DNA of 64,000 nucleotides from Sympetrum striolatum (lineage: Eukaryota > Arthropoda > Insecta > Odonata > Libellulidae), in NCBI GenBank assembly GCA_947579665.1, contig OX388345.1:59883454-59947453 (forward strand), read 5' to 3'. The notes below the pieces were generated by a model. That model ran no database searches, was not told the origin of the DNA, and saw only the letters and a list, made by a program, of their open reading frames with translations. Below, piece after piece: positions 62,196 through 64,000 of the stretch; the first letter of the stretch is position 1, and every line of letters begins with the position of its first letter. Position numbers and translations under genes: made by a program.

Positions 62196-62456
62196 AATTA
62201 GAGCTTTAAAATTTCCTATAGCCGTGTTTGTCGGCTTTACTCGTCTCATTCACCGGTATTCCGAGAAAACAAGGAGGAACACCGCACTTTTTAAGAGTCT
62301 ATCTCTATTCACTCCTGACGATGAATGCATCGTATTCGAAATACGTATTGGGTGCTCTTAGAAGGTGCGGTGTCCTTTCTTGTTTACTTGCAATACCGTT
62401 GAATGAGACGAAGAACGCCGACAAAGACGGCTATTGGAGATTTAAACCTCTAATTA
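62196..62456. mobile_element. Complete foldback element, about 260 bp
   Basis: The left arm (62196-62299) and right arm (62352-62456) are imperfect reverse complements. Paired landmarks are TTAGAG-TTTAAA-TT-CC, ATAGCCGT-TTTGTCGGC, CGTCTCATTCA-CGGTATT, AAACAAG, CACCGCAC and TTAAGAG. The loop of about 50 bp includes ATGCAT and TACGTA-like palindromic words. Same family as the element at 48.6-48.9 kb and the solo arm at 58.7 kb. No GAGTTGTC arrays flank this copy, which shows the arrays are separable from the foldback part. Confidence 0.75.
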
Positions 62457-64000
62457 AATTATCATATCTATAGATGTCTATCTGTATATCTCATATGAAA
62501 TATATATTCCCATTTAAAGCTTATGCCTGTGAAACAGTTCCCTAATTGAAATATATGCATCATTAGTTGTTCCCTTTGAAAATCAGATGCTTTGATACGC
62601 GTGTAATTTACCGTGTTGAGCGAGGTAAATTCTTTCTAAATTTTCCTTTAATCCCGATTACGAGAGATGGTTTATCTTCCCTAATATTTTTCAGCCAATC
62701 TCGTTAGCCTCTCTTTCCCCATTCATCACTTGCGTCATTCAACCTCCGTCTTCGGGATACAATCCCTCGTTTGTGGTCCCCTATCTTACCTTTCGCTTCA
62801 CGCTTTTGACCCCATCAGCCCATTCTCTCCCCAGATTTCTCTTACTTGTGAGCGTATGCCTTCTCACAGCCTCCCTCGCATAATCCTAACTTCTCTCGGC
62901 CTCATCACTCTAGCAGACTAATCCTTTCCTTCCATTCAATCTCTCTCTGCCACACTTGCGTACCTTGCATGCGAGATTAATGGCTTTTTATCGCATTAAT
63001 TCTCAATTTTGTTTTCAAGTGATATTCTGCTGTATGAATTGTTTGTTATTCTTCGAGATTCTCGCAGTTTCTTTTTCTTAGAGGAATATATTTGTATTAT
63101 TTCATAAATCTCTACCACTGTCTTTCTAAGGTAAACCTTGGTGATCAGCTGAAATCCCTGCGCAGTCATTTTCCTCATCAATAATAACGGAGATCCTTAT
63201 GATAATATTGTTTCTACTACTAGAACAAAAAGTGTTATTTAATCATACCATTAAACACTATACCAACTTAGTAAAAAATGATTAATAATTATGCGAAACG
63301 AGCACTTTACTGCACTTCACCAAATGTTTACATTCGGTATAGACCATCAAAATTCCCATCTTCTTTCATTATAATGAAATAACATATAAATATTTAGACA
63401 GCAGATTTAGAATAATAATAATAAACACAACTTATGCACCTAAATATCGAAGCCTCGATTCAGAACTTCATATCAGTTGCACTCGTTTCTTTATTTCCCA
63501 TCTCATGCTAAATATTTTATTTCAGCTGACATCAGGTATCTTCATTTTGATAATTAACAAAACTTGGAAATTTGCACACTTATTTATCTAGATTATCGTT
63601 CCACGAAGTTTGCCCTAATATTATAAAATTTATATGTATGTTCATATCATTACTCATCGGTCATGAATGTTTTTAACTCTTCTTATAGATGTGTTTGTTA
63701 AATTTTGATGCCAGTCAACAATAATTAGCGGAATTCTGCTTCAAACCGAAATTTTTAGCCGCCCGCACCAATTGTAACTAAACTGTCGACTTTAACGAAG
63801 GCAGTCTAATTTAACCATTGATTTACTTTCTAGTTTGCAGTTTTATCAAACTGCACATCGAACGTCCAGCCAATAACGATTCCCTCCTATCGCCGCTATT
63901 CAATCGGGGGAGAAAGGTACACATCCCGTCGCATTGTGTAACATTCGGTCGTAAATATAAATACAGGGTAAATAAAAGTGAAATGGCGATTTTCGGAGGT
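62457..64000. other. Non-coding with a pyrimidine-rich block
   Basis: C/T-rich plus-strand sequence at about 62640-62960, then AT-rich DNA to the window end. No repeat or exon recognised. Confidence 0.4.

Noticed and set aside
1..64000. CRISPR array, prokaryotic operon or phage
   Set aside because: The tandem repeats found have no constant repeat/spacer structure, there are no dense ORFs, and SINE/LINE/splice features show a eukaryotic nuclear genome.

Overview
The window looks like AT-rich nuclear DNA from an arthropod, most likely an insect. There are no operon-like runs of genes, no Shine-Dalgarno signals, and almost no open frame longer than chance. It contains tRNA-derived SINEs, a 5'-truncated non-LTR retrotransposon tail, non-autonomous DNA transposon relics (Tc1/mariner-like, hAT-like, foldback), and splice-type signals. 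I cannot name the species. Most of the 64 kb is unique non-coding sequence that reads as intron or intergenic DNA, and most apparent ORFs of 60-120 codons are chance.

The one strong gene-like locus is a GC/CpG-rich island at about 13.15-14.65 kb. It holds a plus-strand open frame (13944-14631) encoding low-complexity protein: mixed-codon polyalanine, polyserine and glycine, then a His-rich segment. It ends at a GTGAGT donor. The style is that of insect transcription-factor or RNA-regulator N-termini, but I do not recognise the gene. The frame has no ATG before position 14598, so it may be spliced to an upstream exon. A textbook zero-length recursive splice site at 1605|1606 (TACTAAT branch point, pyrimidine tract, CAG joined directly to GTGAGT) fits a long plus-strand intron running into this locus. 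A phase-compatible micro-exon candidate lies at 59.06-59.10 kb. Together these suggest, but do not prove, that the window is mostly intron of one large plus-strand gene.

Layout by region. 0-7.4 kb: AT-rich, with the recursive splice site and a GT microsatellite. 7.48-8.23 kb: two SINEs in opposite orientation. 9.2-9.5 kb: GC-rich, pyrimidine-rich block. 13.1-14.65 kb: CpG island and exon. 20.3-20.5 kb: snapback element between 18-bp direct repeats. 21.8-22.6 kb: GC-rich non-coding block. 25.0-25.5 kb: degenerate tandem array of roughly 115-125 bp units with a nested 20-bp triplication. 29.76-30.17 kb: LINE 3' end. 31.2 and 36.4 kb: second SINE family. 32.6 kb: 91-nt near-perfect hairpin. 39.74-39.97 kb: inverted SINE dimer flanked by an 11-bp direct repeat. 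46.95 kb: 79-bp Tc1/mariner-type minimal element. 47.9-49.0 kb: three arrays of a GAGTTGTC-type minisatellite around a foldback element, with related arms at 58.7 and 62.2-62.5 kb. 59.9 kb: best-preserved SINE. 60.96-61.27 kb: hAT-type relic.

The least familiar signal is the foldback and minisatellite family of 47.9-62.5 kb. The most biologically suggestive is the recursive splice site taken together with the ATG-less open frame. No prokaryotic system, CRISPR array, intact transposase or rRNA gene was found.
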